A stretch of DNA of 64,000 nt from Sinonovacula constricta (GCA_007844125.1 CM017558.1:31387197-31451196), one strand, 5' to 3'; counted from the stretch's first letter, positions 38,829-50,385 are shown. Translations and numbers: made by a program. Notes: generated by a model from the sequence alone, not told the origin.

Positions 38829-38862
38829 AACGTTTCGACCTAACTAGGGTCTTCATCAGGAT
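38829..38862 (-). ncRNA. Possible hammerhead-ribozyme-like motif
   Basis: The minus strand reads CCTGATGAAGACC, a loop CTAGTTA, then GGTCGAAACGTTG. It contains the conserved CUGAUGA box, a perfect 4-bp stem II (GACC/GGTC) and GAAAC, the core of hammerhead ribozymes reported in Penelope-like retroelements and retrozymes (family knowledge). One extra A separates CUGAUGA from the stem, and stems I/III with the cleavage site are not clear, so activity is not claimed. Confidence 0.4.
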
Positions 38863-39513
38863 TATTATAATATTAATATAAGTAGAAGCTTATATTTTTT
38901 TTAATTTGCTGTAATGATAAAATTTTCTTTCTAAATATTGAAGTTCGATTTTCCAATTTTTTTCTAACCTTATGTCTATTGAATTATTTTTTCACTTTCT
39001 ATATATGCAGCTTTTAGTAATATAAAGTTATCCCCATTGTTGTCCATATATAAGAGCAAATTAAAGAACCTTCATTGCAAATTTATATTATTGAAATGTA
39101 TGACAAATATTTTAAATGTGTATTTTTATTGGGATTTGTTTCTGGCATTTCAAATACTAATAAATATAAAAGACAATTAGTTTTACATCTCGGAAATGTT
39201 ATTCAAACTTATGAATCATATGAATTTTTAAATGTATAAAAACTAAATGTATATACATTTTTCATTATTGTTTTATACATGCAAGCATGTACATTAAGTT
39301 ATTTTCATTAAAATTATGTCTCCCCTTCCCTGACTGGAAAGACATATTGTTTTAGTGTGTGTTCTTCTTATTCTTCTCATTCCCCTTGATGAATTTTCTT
39401 CATATTTTCAGTAATTCTTTCTTATATTATGCAGATGTGCACCTCCTATTTTTTCCCGAATTTTGGTTGTTTTCTATAGCTATCCATGGACTTGGATCAA
39501 TGAAATATTTATG

Positions 39514-39547
39514 TGTGTGTGTGGGGGGGGGGGGGGGGGGGAGGGGG
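39514..39547. repeat. (GT)n then poly-G tract
   Basis: GTGTGTGTGT followed by about 22 G, one A and more G. Confidence 0.9.
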
Positions 39548-39626
39548 TGTTTATTTGTGACCTTCAGGCTCACAGTTTTTCTAGGTTTCACAGTTTTTCT
39601 AGTTTTCCTTTGACCTAGGTCTTATA

Positions 39627-39690
39627 TATTTGTTTGTTTATTGGGTTTATCGTCCCACCTACAGTATTTCAGTTATCTGGAGACGGTCTT
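39627..39690 (-). mobile_element. SINE tail fragment inside the 13.8-kb element
   Basis: TTATTGGGTTTATCGTCCCA and TTATCTGGAGACGG match the tail end of the SINE at 51955; the head is missing. Confidence 0.5.
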
Positions 39691-39982
39691 ATATATTTGG
39701 CATATATATGTATCATCATGAGACGATGTGTCATGTACTTCATAGAAGCTAATGACGCTTGTGCACAATTTGTGTCCAACATATGCACATTGATTTGGGA
39801 TCAGTAAGTTAAAGGTCAGTCACATGTACTTTAAAACTTGGAAATTTGAGTCAAACATTTTTTTTCAGCATTATGTACCTTAATCGCATCCTTCCTCAAG
39901 GCTTTGTTTTACCTTCTCAACCAACAGTTATTTCCTTAACCGCGAATAGTTAGTGACGCCATAGCCTTGAGTTGCTTCTTGT

Positions 39983-40541
39983 TTAATACCTCACGGCGAG
40001 AAGTTTCACATCCTTGTATTTTCCAACCAACGTGTCCTCCTGTAAGGTGATGCCTTCCCTCTGAGCCATGGCCATCTTTCTCACCTCATAACTTTCTTCA
40101 CATTCAAAACCTACCTACAGGACATGTTTGTCCATGTTTTGCGATAAATCTAATTGATCCATGTTGTATATATTGCTATCAACCCTTCGCTTCAAGGTAA
40201 TATCTACCCTCTGGGTCATCATAGTCATTCCCAGTACCCGGACGTGTTTGATGGTATTGATTTCTTCGGACGTCCTGTTTTTTAGGGGACACATCTAGGA
40301 TCCATCCGTTAGCATCAATTCAGGCAGGATTTTCTGCTGTGCGCCAGAACGCTTATGTTTCTACCCTCAGAGCTAATACATCTTCATTGGGCACGAGGAT
40401 GGCCTTTCCACTTTTGCAGCCTATAACATGTAGATATAACAACTCTGTGCAAATACGCCATAAAGCATCAGCCCTTGGTACCTTCTGCAGACATACTACA
40501 GTAACATCTAGTGTGTTTGCTTTTGGTACAAGGATGGCAAA
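39983..40541 (-). pseudogene. Minus-strand coding-like block near the element's right end
   Basis: More GC-rich than its surroundings. On the minus strand, after TAG at 40544-40542, a frame reads FAILVPKANTLDVTVVCLQK ... CKSGKAILVPNEDVLALRVE to TAA (about 40541-40350). About 80 bp further, another reads TSEEINTIKHVRVLGM, then VDITLKRRVDSNIYNMDQLD, a single TAG, then GFECEESYEVRKMAMAQREG ... YKDVKLLAVRY and TAA at 39983. Residue composition looks protein-like, but no family was recognised. Could be a degenerate second gene of the element, convergent to the SET-like gene. Confidence 0.3.
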
Positions 40542-40936
40542 CTAGTACACAAATATATAACTCAATTTCACACGCTTTAATACGATGTATACCGTATAAA
40601 TATCACCTCGTCCTGGTTGTACATGAGCAGCTTATTTTCAACATGTGCACAATAAAATGACTACATGTTGTATGTATTTATATAACAGTGCTTATTTAAA
40701 GATTGTTATTCTTTGTGTTGTTTTATACACTGTAATATGCCACTTTGGGACCCTTTCTTTTTCTTACGTTTTCAAGATTATTTAAAGTTAAATTTTCTGA
40801 ACTATTAAAATGGTCACATTACAATTTTTTTATATCAACACATTGTGCCATTTATGTTGTACTCGAATAATCAAGAATGTTGTCTCTATAAGAAGTCTTG
40901 TTATTAGAAATGCCATGAAAAAACATCTTGTGTAAT

Positions 40937-41179
40937 GTCTCCCTAATTCCTGAAACGTGCATCGGTCACCCTAATGTATGTGATATATTTTGTATATCTT
41001 TTGGTCCCCTTTAAGTATATAATGTACTAAGCAAATATTAGGGGGACAATTTATTTAAATTGAATTCAGGGAACATTCTTTGCGCTTTGAAGGCTATAAA
41101 TATGTCATCAGATCCTTAGAAAATCAATTCTGTAAATTGTCCCCTTAATGCATGTTTTAAGGAGGTGTCCCCTAATGCC
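40937..41179. repeat. Right end of element: TIR with subterminal CCCTAAT repeats
   Basis: Repeated motifs of the GTCYCCCTAAT type at about 40937, 40967 and 41138, an inverted TTAGGGGGACAAT near 41037, and the terminal GTCCCCTAATGCC at 41167-41179. The same word family appears at the left end in opposite orientation, as expected of element termini. Confidence 0.55.
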
Positions 41180-41204
41180 TCAAGCATATATTGTATGCTC
41201 AATA

Positions 41205-41295
41205 TTATATATATATATATATATAATATATATATATATAGATTATATATATATATTATATATATATAGATATATATAATCTATATAGATATATA

Positions 41296-41349
<54 letters not shown>

Positions 41350-41364
41350 CTATATATATAGATA
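41205..41364. repeat. AT-rich microsatellite with palindromes
   Basis: (AT)n interrupted by AGATTATATAT and self-complementary runs, at the right flank of the insertion. Confidence 0.85.
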
Positions 41365-41534
41365 TAGACTTGTGATCTTACACTTAACACGTATGTCTGG
41401 AATGGTCGACCGTTGTATCGACAATAAGTATCGCAATTTCAAACTCTTATTTGACATATACAAATGTATTTTAATAATGTCAATAACAATATAACTATCA
41501 TGGAGTTATGAATTACTACAACGACCAATTACAG

Positions 41535-41674
41535 AGTGTAGCATTGGGTATTATGGCTCTGGGTGTCAAGAAAGATGTAGCAGTCCACTGTGTAGACAAT
41601 GATGTCTGTGACAAGTAGAAGGACGCTGTCACGGGGATGTGCTGCTGGATGGATGGGGGATAAATGTGATGCAG
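41535..41674 (+). pseudogene. EGF exon copy a1: frameshifted
   Basis: Same exon family as 43909-44048, with acceptor AATTACAG. Compared with the sibling copies it has one extra C (near 41585), lacks a G in the GACAAGGTAGAAGG context and lacks a C in the CTGTCCACGG context. The length is 140 nt and the Cys frame is lost. The donor is GC rather than GT (GCAG|GCAAGA), an allowed but rare donor class. The end still reads GCAAGWMGDKCDAG in one frame. Either a decayed duplicate exon or uncorrected base errors in a duplicated region. Confidence 0.65.
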
Positions 41675-42134
41675 GCAAGATAACTTTAGATAGCTGTTGT
41701 GTTATCATTACAACTTTGTTTGTGGCCAAGTTAGGCAAAATTCAATGGATTAATACTTTTCCACAACAGACTCAGCGCAACCTGTTAATACATTTCTCTA
41801 TATCTGTTTCTAAATGTTCGAAATTTTGAGACCGTGCATTAGAGTGATCCTCATCAGTTCAGTATGAAGACTAGTTCATCAAACATTGAATAAGACCATA
41901 ATAAACCTTCTTATAGTTCGTCCTTTTGCGCACGAAGTAAGCCTATGCTTTTACTTTTTCTATTTGTGTAATATACTAACTCAACGAGATTATTATTCTG
42001 TAAAATCTTATTTATAATAAATAAATCACATTTTATTTAAGCTTATTATTTAAATATTATCTATCAGAAAGGACATGACATGTGTAATCTCATTAATTGA
42101 ATATTTTCTTTTCTTTTATCTGCATATACAACAG

Positions 42135-42275
42135 GGTGTGTAGTAGGATTGTATGGACCCAACTGTTCTCAAGTGTGTAGCGAACACTGTTCCCCCTCTC
42201 GTGTATGTTACTCATCTGACGGTCGATGTGAAAACGGCTGTGAATCGGGATGGCAAGGCGAGAAATGTGTCGAAC
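42135..42275 (+). CDS. Exon 10: EGF-like module (copy b1, intact)
   Basis: Acceptor ACAACAG (ends 42134), donor C|GTAAGA after 42275, 141 nt, phase 1-1. Encodes GCVVGLYGPNCSQVCSEHC, then VCYSSDGRCENGCESGWQGEKC: a complete 47-residue EGF module. It can splice in frame directly after the exon at 26538-26666 and before 44828-44968, skipping the broken copies. Its duplicate at 45259-45398 is frameshifted. Confidence 0.8.
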
Positions 42276-43129
42276 GTAAGACAATTCTTGATTTGCTCTA
42301 GCGTAATTTTTCATTCAGATATGTCGAGCGGTTCCAATGTTTGATTTAATAACAACTCGTGCAGCAACGGTAACATTTTATCGTGATACAATTACCCTTC
42401 ATGTTAGTTGTGGTTGTGACTAGACGGAAAAGCGGTACACATGAAAAAATCGACGGATTGGCGACTGTATTCTTGTGAATTCAGATGTGGTTATAATTCA
42501 AGCATATAGTGTCGTATATTTGTAAGTCTTTAACTGGTGGAATGTATTTGTAAAAAAAGCAATCAATTATAACCACTTTCTTTTCTTTCTTTATGTTTGC
42601 TTTGGTCATTGGTAAGGTACACTCGTTAAGTTGGATTGAAAGACAGTCTGTGTTACCTAGGTAAGACAGGAGAACTAACTCTTACTAAGGAATTTCACAG
42701 TTCGAGACGTTAACTTTAAAGTGGTGGCTTGCTTGTGGAACAGGTTTTGAGAGAAACACTATGTATAACGCCAGTAGAAAGAGCTGTCTTATACTGGTGC
42801 ATATTGGGTATACGTACTTGTGAAACCATTGTGCTATTGACAAGTTGGTAATTTTGCATAAATAATACTGTCTTCGAACTTCATTGTGGCTTTTTTTAAT
42901 TAGAATGGAATTTAGAATTGTATCATGTAAGGAGACAATGTTATTAGGTTTGGATACTTTTTCTCTTTAATATATATACTCAATGTCAAAGATTATCCTA
43001 ATGGGTGCGAGCAGGATGGATCGAAAATTAACATGACTGTTAGTACGACAGTTCTTTGTTATATTTTCTAATATATATTTATAATAGGCCTTGAGGGTCG
43101 TCCATGGGCCCTTGTAGGTTTGTGTTAAA

Positions 43130-43530
43130 TTGATTATATAGTTGTTTTAAGACGATTGATCGCCCAATGCATTAGGGCTGTAGTTCCCGTTCTCGTATCG
43201 GTACAAATACCGGTATACAGTATTCGGTTAAAACACCGTGTCAGCCGTTTCGGAGGCAAGTACGTTGTTATCAGTTTTTATCAGTTTCTCTTTCATATTT
43301 TATCGCAATCGTGAACTATTATGGCCGTTTTGTTTACACATTACCGGATGTTAAACATACTATCAATCGCAATCGCTGTGTTTGCCTAAGTGCTATAGTA
43401 ACGGGTGTTCCGAAGGTGGATTAACAATATGTTTGAGTTTTCAGTCAATTCGTGATTCCTACGGCCCTTGTAATAAAATTCATAAGTTACATTATATTTT
43501 CTAAGTGAATAAGTTAAATATGTCATATCA
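43130..43530. repeat. Repeat R, copy 2
   Basis: Same as copy 1 with about 20 extra bases near 43375 (CTGTGTTTGCCTAAGTGCT). Followed by a (GA)n tract and then by a segment D starting GACTTGTGATC that leads to EGF exon a2. Confidence 0.75.
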
Positions 43531-43543
43531 TATGTTTCAATAT

Positions 43544-43638
43544 GAGAGAGAGAGATAGACTATATAAGATAGAGAGAGAGAGATGAGGAGGGGAAGGAGA
43601 GAGAGGAGGTTGGGAGAGGAGAGAGGAGAGGAGGAGAG

Positions 43639-43696
<58 letters not shown>

Positions 43697-43741
43697 CGAG
43701 AGGAGAGGACGAGGAGAGGGAGATGAGAGAGAGAGAGAGAG
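43544..43741. repeat. (GA)n microsatellite
   Basis: GAGA repeats with GGA interruptions, between repeat R copy 2 and segment D. Poly-Ser/Leu frames across it are artefacts. Confidence 0.9.
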
Positions 43742-43908
43742 ACTTGTGATCCTACCACTTAACATGTATGTATCGAATGGTCCAACCGTTGTATCGACAA
43801 TTAGTATCGCAATTTCTAACTATATTGACATTTACAAATGTATTTTAATAGTGTCAATAACATATAACTATCATGTAGTTATGAATTACTAAAACTGACC
43901 AATTACAG

Positions 43909-44048
43909 AGTGTAGCATTGGGTATTATGGCTCTGGGTGTCAAGAAGATGTAGCAGTCACTGTGTAGACAATGATGTCTGTGACAAGGTAGAAGGACGCT
44001 GTCCACGGGGATGTGCTGCTGGATGGATGGGGGATAAATGTGATGCAG
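43909..44048 (+). pseudogene. EGF exon copy a2: single 1-nt frameshift
   Basis: Acceptor AATTACAG (ends 43908), good donor G|GTACGA after 44048, 140 nt. One A is missing in the CAAGAAAGATG context (around 43942) relative to copy a1. Upstream it reads ECSIGYYGSGCQE; after the lost base the correct frame resumes as CVDNDVCDKVEGRCPRGC and AAGWMGDKCDAG. With one base restored it would be a normal 47-residue EGF module. A homopolymer-type indel points to a possible assembly error; otherwise a recent null exon. Confidence 0.7.
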
Positions 44049-44827
44049 GTACGATAACTTTAGATAGCTGGTCTCTCATTATTACAACTTTGTTTGTGGC
44101 TACGTTTGGCAAAATTCAATGGATTAATACTTTTCCACAACTGACTCAGGGCAACCTGTTAATACATTTCTCTATATCTGTTTCCAAATATTCGGAATTT
44201 TGAGACCCTGCATTAGAGTGTACCGCATCAGTTCAGTATGAAGACTAGTTCATCAAACATTGAACAAGAACATAATAAACCTTCTTATAGTTCGTCCTTT
44301 TGCGGACGAACTGAGCGTATGCTTTTACTTTTTCTATTTGTGTAATAAACTAACTCAGTGTTTTTTAACATTTTTACTTTTACATTGAACTTGCCTTTTT
44401 TGTTTTGTGTTTTTCTGTGTTTAATGCTAGTTGTAATACATTTGGCAATTCTCATATGGTATTTAAATATCTTCCAACTTGCAAAGATCTAGCTGGTGAA
44501 TGTGAGATTTTCTGTATAAAATCAAGAACTTTATCCTATTATCTCCAAAAGGAAAGGTGAGCAATGAAAGACAACTACGAACTCATAAATATAAATGGCA
44601 TGAAGTTAGACATAAAAAAAGGAACACATTTTTTTAAGAGCTGCTTATACTGTCCATTGAAAGTTTTAAAAGTAATTACACATGAAAGCATTTCTGTCTA
44701 TAATTATTACAGTAGACAGACATTTCATAAGAACTAATAGTGTCTTTATCCTAAAGCACAATTATAAAAGAAATAGTTTTGTCAATCTGTGTGGCAAAAG
44801 AAAAGGTTTTAAACTTATATTTTACAG

Positions 44828-44968
44828 AGTGCCCTGTTGAAACATTTGGCGAGAACTGTTCTGAACATTGTAGCAATAATTGTGTGGAAAACGGTGTCTG
44901 TGACAAGGTGACTGGTTATTGTCCTCTGGGATGTGCTGCTGGCTGGATGGGCTCTAGGTGTAACACGG
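44828..44968 (+). CDS. Exon 11: EGF-like module (copy c, intact)
   Basis: Acceptor TATTTTACAG (ends 44827), donor G|GTATTT after 44968, 141 nt, phase 1-1. Encodes ECPVETFGENCSEHCSNNC, then VCDKVTGYCPLGCAAGWMG: a complete EGF module related to exons a1/a2. It sits in a ~0.7-kb block found only in the second of the two local duplicated units. Confidence 0.82.
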
Positions 44969-45258
44969 GTATTTATTTACATATTTATCTAGTTATTAAA
45001 AGAGAGCCTCACAAAATATGTTGATGTGAGTTTCAAATCCTAGATTTTAATCAAAGTTTTCACTAATCATACAGCGATTCAATTACGGACGACAATTGCT
45101 TATGTTCAACGAGATTATAATTCTGCAAAATCCAATTTATAATAAATAAATCACATTTTATTAAGCTTATTTTGTTAATATTATCTATCAGAAAGGACAT
45201 AACAAGTGCAAACTCATTAATTGAAGATTTTCTTTTCTTTTATCTGCATATACAATAG

Positions 45259-45398
45259 GGTGTGTATTAGGATTGTATGGACCCAACTGTTCTCAAGTGT
45301 GTAGCGAACACTGTTCCCCCTCTCGTGTATGTTACCATCTGACGGCCGATGTGAAAACGACTGTGAATCGGGATGGCAAGGCGAGAAATGTGACGAAC
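45259..45398 (+). pseudogene. EGF exon copy b2: single 1-nt frameshift
   Basis: Duplicate of 42135-42275 with acceptor ACAATAG and donor C|GTAAGG. It is 140 nt instead of 141 because a T is missing in the GTTACTCATCTG context (near 45333). Upstream frame reads GCVLGLYGPNCSQVCSEHC; downstream the frame is shifted and loses the last four cysteines. It also carries a Gly-to-Asp change in the ENGC segment. Either a broken exon or a sequencing error in a high-identity duplicate. Confidence 0.7.
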
Positions 45399-47519
45399 GT
45401 AAGGATATACTTGATTTGTTCTAGCATATTTTTGCTTCCAGAAGTGTCGAGCGGTTCCAATGTTTGATTTAATAACAACTCATGCAGCAAAGGTAACTTT
45501 ATTGTGATACAATTACCCTTCATGTGAGTTGTGGTTGTGACCAGACGGAAAAGCGGTATACATGAAAAAATCGACGGATTGGCGACTGTATTCTCGTGAA
45601 TTCAGATGTCGTTATTATTCAAGCATATAGTGTCGTATGTTTGTAAGTTTTAAACGGTGGAATATATTTGTAAAAAAAGCAATCAATTATAACCACTTTC
45701 TTTTCTTTCTTTGTGTTTGCTTTGGTCATTGGTAAGGTACACTCGTTAAGTTGGATTGAAAGACAGTCTGTGTTACCTAGGTAAGACAGGAGAACTTACT
45801 CTTACTAAGGAATTTCACAGTTCGAGACGTTAACTATTAAGTGGTGGCTTGCTTGTGGAACAGTTTTTGAGAGAAACACTATGTATAATGCCAGTAGAAA
45901 GAGCTGCTGTATACTGGTGCACTGGGTATACGTACCTGTGAAACCATTGTGCTATTGACAAGTTGGTAATTTTGCATAAATAATACTGTCTTCGAACTTC
46001 ATTGTAGATTATTTTTAATTTAGAAAGGAATTTAGAATTGTATCATGTAAGGAGACAATGTTATTAGGTTTGGATACTTTTTCTCTTTAATATATATACT
46101 AAAGTCAAAGATTATCCAAATGGGTGCGAGCAGGATGGATCGAAAATTGAACATGACAGTTAGTAACGACAGTTCTTTGTTATATTTTCTAATAAAATAT
46201 ATATAAATCGTACTGGCTCCTCAAACCTACGACCCCTTCATTGATTGACAAGTCACAATTTAAAAGTTGGAATGCATAGTTGTGTAATGCATAATTATAT
46301 TAACCATTAGCTAGTCAATGCAAGCTCAATCTTTAATATTGCGCCTATGTGTTCCTGGTAGTAAAGAACAATTATTATGAACAAATTGGAAGAACTGGAA
46401 CGTCGTATAAACTGGCCTTGACGGTCGTCAGATTTTGACATTGAAACCTCTGATAATTTCTTAACTTTTACCGCAGTATTACCGGAAGGCAATATTTCCT
46501 AAGTAGGTCAACAATGGCTGAAGTAAACAAACATGCAATTTTCATTACTTTAACTCTACAATACGACGTGGGGACTTTTTTTACAGACCGCAAACACGGT
46601 AGGGTCGGGCATATTTTAGGTAGGCTCGAGTGACCCGAACAGAAGATGTTTAGGCCTTATTTGACGTAAACGTCTGTGTTTAGGGAAAGAAGGCACGGCT
46701 CAGTTTTTACATTACAGCATGCGTTACTTGTGACGATAGTGATCACGACGTATGATGGCGGATCTGTTGTTGGCGAATTGTCAGTTGTCAGATGATTACA
46801 TGCATGGTTATGATTATTATGTTGAGTATTAGACTGATAAGTATGCCACGGGCCCTAACATTTTCCAGACTTTCCCTTTTTCCTGCACGACATTCCTATG
46901 ATAGAACGTTGAACTTATGAAAAAGAGCGCGTAGAAAAACATAGGTGTAATGGAGGTAGCATAGGCCTGTAATGGCCACTTTTTAATGTTAAGCTTCATT
47001 CTTTGTAGATTCTATGTAATTGAGAGTCTTTACATTCTGCTTGGTTTTTGGAATTTAAAACTTACGATATACATTTTGAGTGACACCTGGATTATACCAG
47101 ATTAAAGCAAAGTCAGATTAAAGCAAACCCAATGAACACGCTAGCCTTTTAAAATTTACTCGTCAAAACATGCACCAAGTGGCATGAGACTAAATAAATT
47201 GTATTATGTACTAGGAACAAACACTCTGTTTGAACGAATTAATATCACAGTGTCTGTTAAAAGATGATCTGATGCCAAAAGTGATAAATATGGTACACGA
47301 TCATACACTTGCATTTCCAACTTAAATCGCTGCAACAAACAATACATAAAACATTGACCAAAATATCAGAACGCCATTTTTAGCGATTCTGTATCATTCT
47401 TTTTCAATCATTACTAATTATTGATGTTTTTCTTCATATTAAATCTTAAATGCAGACCTGTATATATACCAATAATGAAATAAAACACCTCTATAATTGC
47501 GGGTATGTTGGTGTTTTAG
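45399..47519. other. Receptor intron before transmembrane exon
   Basis: The first ~800 bp duplicate the intron at 42276-43085; from about 46200 the sequence is unique. Nothing coding was recognised. Confidence 0.5.
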
Positions 47520-47775
47520 AGATTATTTGCCCTGTGCACACTTTTGGATCTGACTGCACTCCATGTGGGCCTTGTAAGAACGGGTCGTGTGACCCTGTCA
47601 CCGGAGAATGTCCTTCTGGTTGCTATGACGGATACGTCGGCAGTATGTGTGAGACATTTAACATCGACGCCATGTACACTGTCAACGCCGTACTTGTCGG
47701 TGCTGAGATGGGCGTAATCATAGTATTACTTGTTGCTGCGGTGATTGTTGCTGTACTCTGGAAAATAAAACAACG
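47520..47775 (+). CDS. Exon 12: last EGF module plus transmembrane helix
   Basis: Acceptor GGTGTTTTAG (ends 47519), phase 1 start. Encodes an EGF module (CPVHTFGSDCTPC, KNGSCDPVTGECPSGC, GYVGSMC), a juxtamembrane linker, then a hydrophobic segment VIIVLLVAAVIVAVLW followed by the basic stop-transfer KIKQR. This fixes topology: the lectin and EGF modules are outside, the tail is in the cytosol. The donor CG|GTAATG gives phase 2. Read-through would stop at TAA right after KIKQR, giving a tailless form. Confidence 0.85.
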
Positions 47776-47894
47776 GTAATGTTCTACGTTTTAACTGAGA
47801 AGAAATAGAGAAGAGGGCACTATTTCTAAGTTCGAACAGACTGTACTGGTTCTATTTATTCTTCATATTCACCATATTCTTAATCTTCTTCATA

Positions 47895-47895
<1 letters not shown>

Positions 47896-47952
<57 letters not shown>

Positions 47953-47976
47953 GTTATCATTATTATTATTATTATT

Positions 47977-48061
<85 letters not shown>

Positions 48062-48076
48062 ATAGTAGAAGTAGTA
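47896..48076. repeat. Compound (TTA)n(GCA)n(GTA)n microsatellite
   Basis: Three successive trinucleotide arrays in the intron after the transmembrane exon. Confidence 0.95.
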
Positions 48077-50096
48077 GTGTGGCGTAACGGGGCTTCATGT
48101 TAGAATGCAACATCATCCTATGATTACCATTTTATCAATGAAAGTTACATTTTACAATCTAACAACAGTGAGGCGTGAATAACACTCTCTAACTTGTTCA
48201 AATCCACTCTCATGTCCCGAGCTCATCTCAATTCCTCCCCTCCTCTCCCATTCTGAAATCCTACCATATTTAGTCTCAAAACTAGTTGCTTATCCGAACT
48301 GAGCTCGCATATATTGTTGACGATCGTGTCATTCCTGTAGTGTACAACTCACGCTCCTCGCCTATATTTTGACGTATACATCAATCACGGTCCTGAATCG
48401 TGCCTCTTTATTACTAATTTACTAGTTTCCCGATACACAAAATGTATATTGTATCATTTGGGTTATTATTCATGTCATTCATTGTCCTGCTTTAAGTTAA
48501 CTTGCACTTAGTTTATTTACACGGAACGATGTCTTTAACTTATTAATTATAACCAATTATTATTTAACTGAAAACTAATTAATATGCTAATATTACATTA
48601 CAACAGTACTAGTAGTAGTATTTTGCTCTAATTATAAGGAATTGTTGATTGCATAAGTACATAATTTCAACCTTTTTCTTGTTCATGGCTTGAGTAGAAC
48701 AGCACTGTTTGAGATTTCCCAAGTGTGTGTGTTGTTTGTTACTACTTTTTCTGCTAAACTATAAATACTAGAAAGATAAACAATAGAAAATTAGAAGGAT
48801 GGTGTAGTTTAATGTTCCTGAAATCTAAAGTGGTATCAGCATAATCTTGAGAGATTTCGTCTAAAGTTGACTGTTGCAGATTATTTGTGATACTTCACCG
48901 ATAATAAGTTGTATGGGTGTCGGGTCATAAAGGCTCAAACTTTAAAACAGCCCGGTCCAAAACGGCCCGGACCAAGAAAGCCCACGACTTAAGGGTACCG
49001 GAGCGAGCGCCCCACAAATATGTCACAAATAGGTCGTCATAAAGGCCCATATGTGTGTTGTGATATAATACATACATGTATGTTATTGATTTGCTCAAGT
49101 AGCATATTGGTCGTTGCTGAATATTCTTAAATGTATAATTGTTTCGCAATTCCCATTATCTCTTTATTATTGTCGATAGAATCAATTGAATTGTAACTGA
49201 AGGCAATAAATAGGATAGGAATGCTGCGCGTTTCATTTTATAATTACCTTATGGAATTGTGTGCAGTTTAGGTTTTTAACTCTCTTTTATCTAGACCACA
49301 GACTAACGGTTGCTCAACAATCCGCAAATTAGTGGAGTTTCTAACACACAGACATTTTCAAAACTTTAATTACTCTGTCAGTTAAAATTCCTTCAGAATT
49401 AAATTTTGTGACATTTTAATGAACGGCCCATGATTTGGCCCCAGTTCGTATTTCAATTGAAGCACATTGGCTTTTTTCCAGAATTATTTTAATGTTTCTA
49501 ATGTTTGTATTGGTGGAAAACAGCGTCATCTACCTTGTGGTATTTCGGACAGACAAAACAAAATATTTCGCAATTTTCAAATGTAAAGCAGAATTTTGAT
49601 GTTTCTTCTTTGAACATTGATACCTTTACAATATTATTATATATTTATACCATTTATTACTAAATTACTGACAATTGAAAGTTATGTCGTGCTAATCAGT
49701 AAAAAAATGATTTTCACCAGGAAAGGTTTCGTTAAGTTCCCATAGACTCATGCAGAAATTTATGTTATCTATTTAAATAACACAGTAGAAAGTTATGTAA
49801 TCTATTCAGAAATAACACAGTTAAGTAATAAGTGGCTTTATTAACAATACTTTGAATAGACACAATAGACTCTACTGGTAAATGCAAGTTTTCATCTCAA
49901 TTCAGGTCTACAATACACGAATCTGTGCTGTAAATCTTGCAGAGATCTTAAAATCATGTACGGTATCACATATTTGTATTCGTTTGTATCATTGTGACTG
50001 CGTTCATCACGTCATTTTTAACCTACGTAATACTGAGGCATATATTTTATATATTATTTTGAGTATTAGACATGTAAATACGTTTATCTCCATCTG

Positions 50097-50385
<289 letters not shown>

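Larger units (their letters stand above)
27365..41179. mobile_element. Putative 13.8-kb DNA element inserted in the receptor intron
   Basis: Left end GGCATTAGGGAGAC (27365-27378) and right end GTCCCCTAATGCC (41167-41179) are inverted repeats. TCA stands immediately outside both ends (27362-27364 and 41180-41182), a possible 3-bp target duplication. Further TTAGGGGGAC/GTCCCCCTAA motifs cluster just inside both ends. Flanks that are adjacent in the duplicate at 43130-43909 are separated here by this block, which supports insertion. It contains the SET-like gene, a minus-strand coding-like block and several repeat arrays. No transposase was recognised, so the class is unassigned; short target duplications occur in CACTA-, Academ- and related groups (family knowledge). 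Confidence 0.6.
41365..43085. repeat. EGF exon duplication unit I (exons a1, b1)
   Basis: Segment D (GACTTGTGATC...), exon a1, intron, exon b1 and its 3' intron. Matches unit II (43740-46200) at high identity over exon and intron sequence, e.g. TCGACGGATTGGCGACTGTA at 42450 and 45570. Confidence 0.8.
43740..46200. repeat. EGF exon duplication unit II (exons a2, c, b2)
   Basis: Same order as unit I plus an extra ~0.7-kb block (about 44360-45090) holding exon c. The junction is after CTAACTCA in unit I and unit II, where unit I continues directly into ACGAGATTAT. Confidence 0.8.

Noticed and set aside
43523..43765. Ser/Leu-rich minus-strand frames
   Set aside because: Translation of the (GA)n microsatellite.
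47880..48116. 78-codon Leu/Ile-rich minus-strand frame
   Set aside because: Translation of trinucleotide repeats, not a membrane protein.
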